Shown: in pieces, positions 5,844-6,183 of the stretch
Position numbering within the stretch: position 1 is the first letter of the stretch
Layout: every line of letters starts with the position of its first letter
Assembly: GCA_039819885.1 (NCBI GenBank)
Contig: JBCBRD010000191.1
Coordinates: forward strand, 1-6,183
DNA from: JBCBRD01 sp039819885
GTDB lineage: Bacteria; Pseudomonadota; Alphaproteobacteria; Rhizobiales; Hyphomicrobiaceae
Reading direction: 5' to 3'
Length of the DNA stretch: 6,183 nucleotides
The notes under the pieces: generated by a model
Databases searched by the model: none
What the model was told of the DNA's origin: nothing
The model's input: only the letters and a program-made list of their open reading frames with translations
Program-made: the position numbers and the translations under genes

Positions 5844-6044
5844 TTAGGCGCCGTATTTGGCTTGGTCTTCCCAGATTGTTTCGATGTTTTCGCCGAAGAG
5901 TTCTTGATCTTCGAAGATCGTCTCGATGTTGCCGCCGTACTTGGACTGCTCTTCGAAGAATTTCTCAGCATCGAGGGCGAAAGCTGACGTGGTCAGGGAG
6001 AGTGTTAGGGCTGCTGCTGCGAGTGTGCTCAGGATCTTTGTCAT
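5844..6044 (-). CDS. Small secreted protein with tandem 14-residue repeats
   Basis: A 66-residue protein of no family I recognise. Residues 1-23 form a signal peptide (Lys3, core ILSTLAAAALTLSLTT, cleavage after AFA). The mature part of about 43 residues is strongly acidic (12 Asp/Glu against 3 Lys) and consists almost wholly of a repeat: FEEQSKYGGNIETI (30-43), FEDQELFGENIETI (44-57) and a partial WEDQAKYGA (58-66). The consensus is (F/W)E(E/D)Qxx(Y/F)G(G/E)NIETI. There is no cysteine. The ATG at 6044 follows a GGAG ribosome site six bases upstream. It is a paralogue of the downstream 62-residue protein and nearly identical at its 3' end to the truncated gene at the window edge, so it belongs to a tandem array probably transcribed together. 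Its location is inferred to be periplasmic or outside the cell. Function is unknown. Confidence 0.85.
   Translation of the reverse strand: MTKILSTLAAAALTLSLTTSAFALDAEKFFEEQSKYGGNIETIFEDQELFGENIETIWEDQAKYGA
5847..5957 (-). repeat. Coding tandem repeat, 42-bp period
   Basis: Two full 42-bp units (5957-5916 and 5915-5874) and a partial 27-bp unit (5873-5847) encode the 14-residue repeats of the 66-residue secreted protein. The protein repeats are better conserved than the DNA, which suggests selection on the peptide. Confidence 0.8.
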
Positions 6045-6106
6045 TGTTTTCTCCAGTTTCTTTATAGTGTTGTTTCTATTGGGTGTCTTGTTTTGAGGAG
6101 CTTGGT

Positions 6107-6183
6107 TTAGGCGCCGTATTTGGCTTGGTCTTCCCAGATTGTTTCGATGTTTTCGCCGAAGAGTTCCTGATCTTCGAAGATCG
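6107..6183 (-). CDS. Third small secreted repeat protein, 5' truncated by the window edge
   Basis: Only the last 24 codons are present, encoding IFEDQELFGENIETIWEDQA then KYGA and a TAA stop at 6107-6109. The 77 bases match 5844-5920 of the neighbouring gene at 76 positions. The single difference (6167 against 5904) is a synonymous CAG/CAA change. The start, signal peptide and first repeat lie outside the window. It is a tandem duplicate of the 66-residue gene, separated from it by 62 bp without a terminator. The window ends inside this near-identical repeat, so an assembly break is possible. Confidence 0.8.
   Translation of the reverse strand, partial: IFEDQELFGENIETIWEDQAKYGA

Noticed and set aside
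5847..6183. 42-bp repeats considered as a CRISPR array
   Set aside because: The repeats are contiguous without spacers and encode an in-frame peptide behind a signal sequence.
5601..6183. Small genes considered as RiPP or bacteriocin precursors
   Set aside because: They have Sec signal peptides rather than a typical leader, no cysteines or core-like Ser/Thr clusters, and no modification or immunity gene is visible, although the upstream side is outside the window.

Overview
The window looks like alphaproteobacterial DNA, probably from a Rhodobacterales-like lineage. This rests on three gene families: a DUF1285 protein divergent from a MoxR ATPase, a response regulator of the RegA/ActR/PrrA type, and an Usg-family protein. 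The lineage call is inferred from family knowledge, not from a search. All genes except the DUF1285 gene lie on the minus strand. Both ends sit in repeated sequence, as contig ends of a draft or metagenomic assembly often do.

Left end (1-1353): bases 1-158 form a fold-back. They hold a 39-bp perfect inverted repeat (4-42 with 120-158) and a reversed 122-bp copy of the 3' part of the neighbouring moxR gene. That copy differs from the gene at six positions, all synonymous. A complete MoxR AAA+ ATPase gene follows (158-1156, minus). The DUF58-type partner that usually follows moxR is not seen because the window folds back here. A divergent intergenic region separates moxR from the DUF1285 gene (1354-1950, plus).

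Middle (2011-5199): four minus-strand genes. A RegA/ActR-like response regulator with an unusual C-terminal extension lies 6 bp upstream of a photolyase/cryptochrome-like gene, so the two are probably translationally coupled. In the photolyase-like protein the FAD-binding helical domain comes first and an alpha/beta domain resembling the photolyase antenna domain comes last, which suggests circular permutation. Further upstream are a PNPOx-like FMN split-barrel flavoprotein and a small Usg-family protein.

Right end (5200-6183): a gene-free stretch carries a strong minus-strand intrinsic terminator. It follows a tandem array of at least three paralogous small secreted proteins (62 aa, 66 aa and a truncated third). 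They share a signal peptide and a mature motif, (F/W)E(E/D)Qxx(Y/F)G, and in the 66-aa member this is repeated with a 14-residue period. I do not recognise the family. This array and the permuted photolyase are the most interesting parts of the window.
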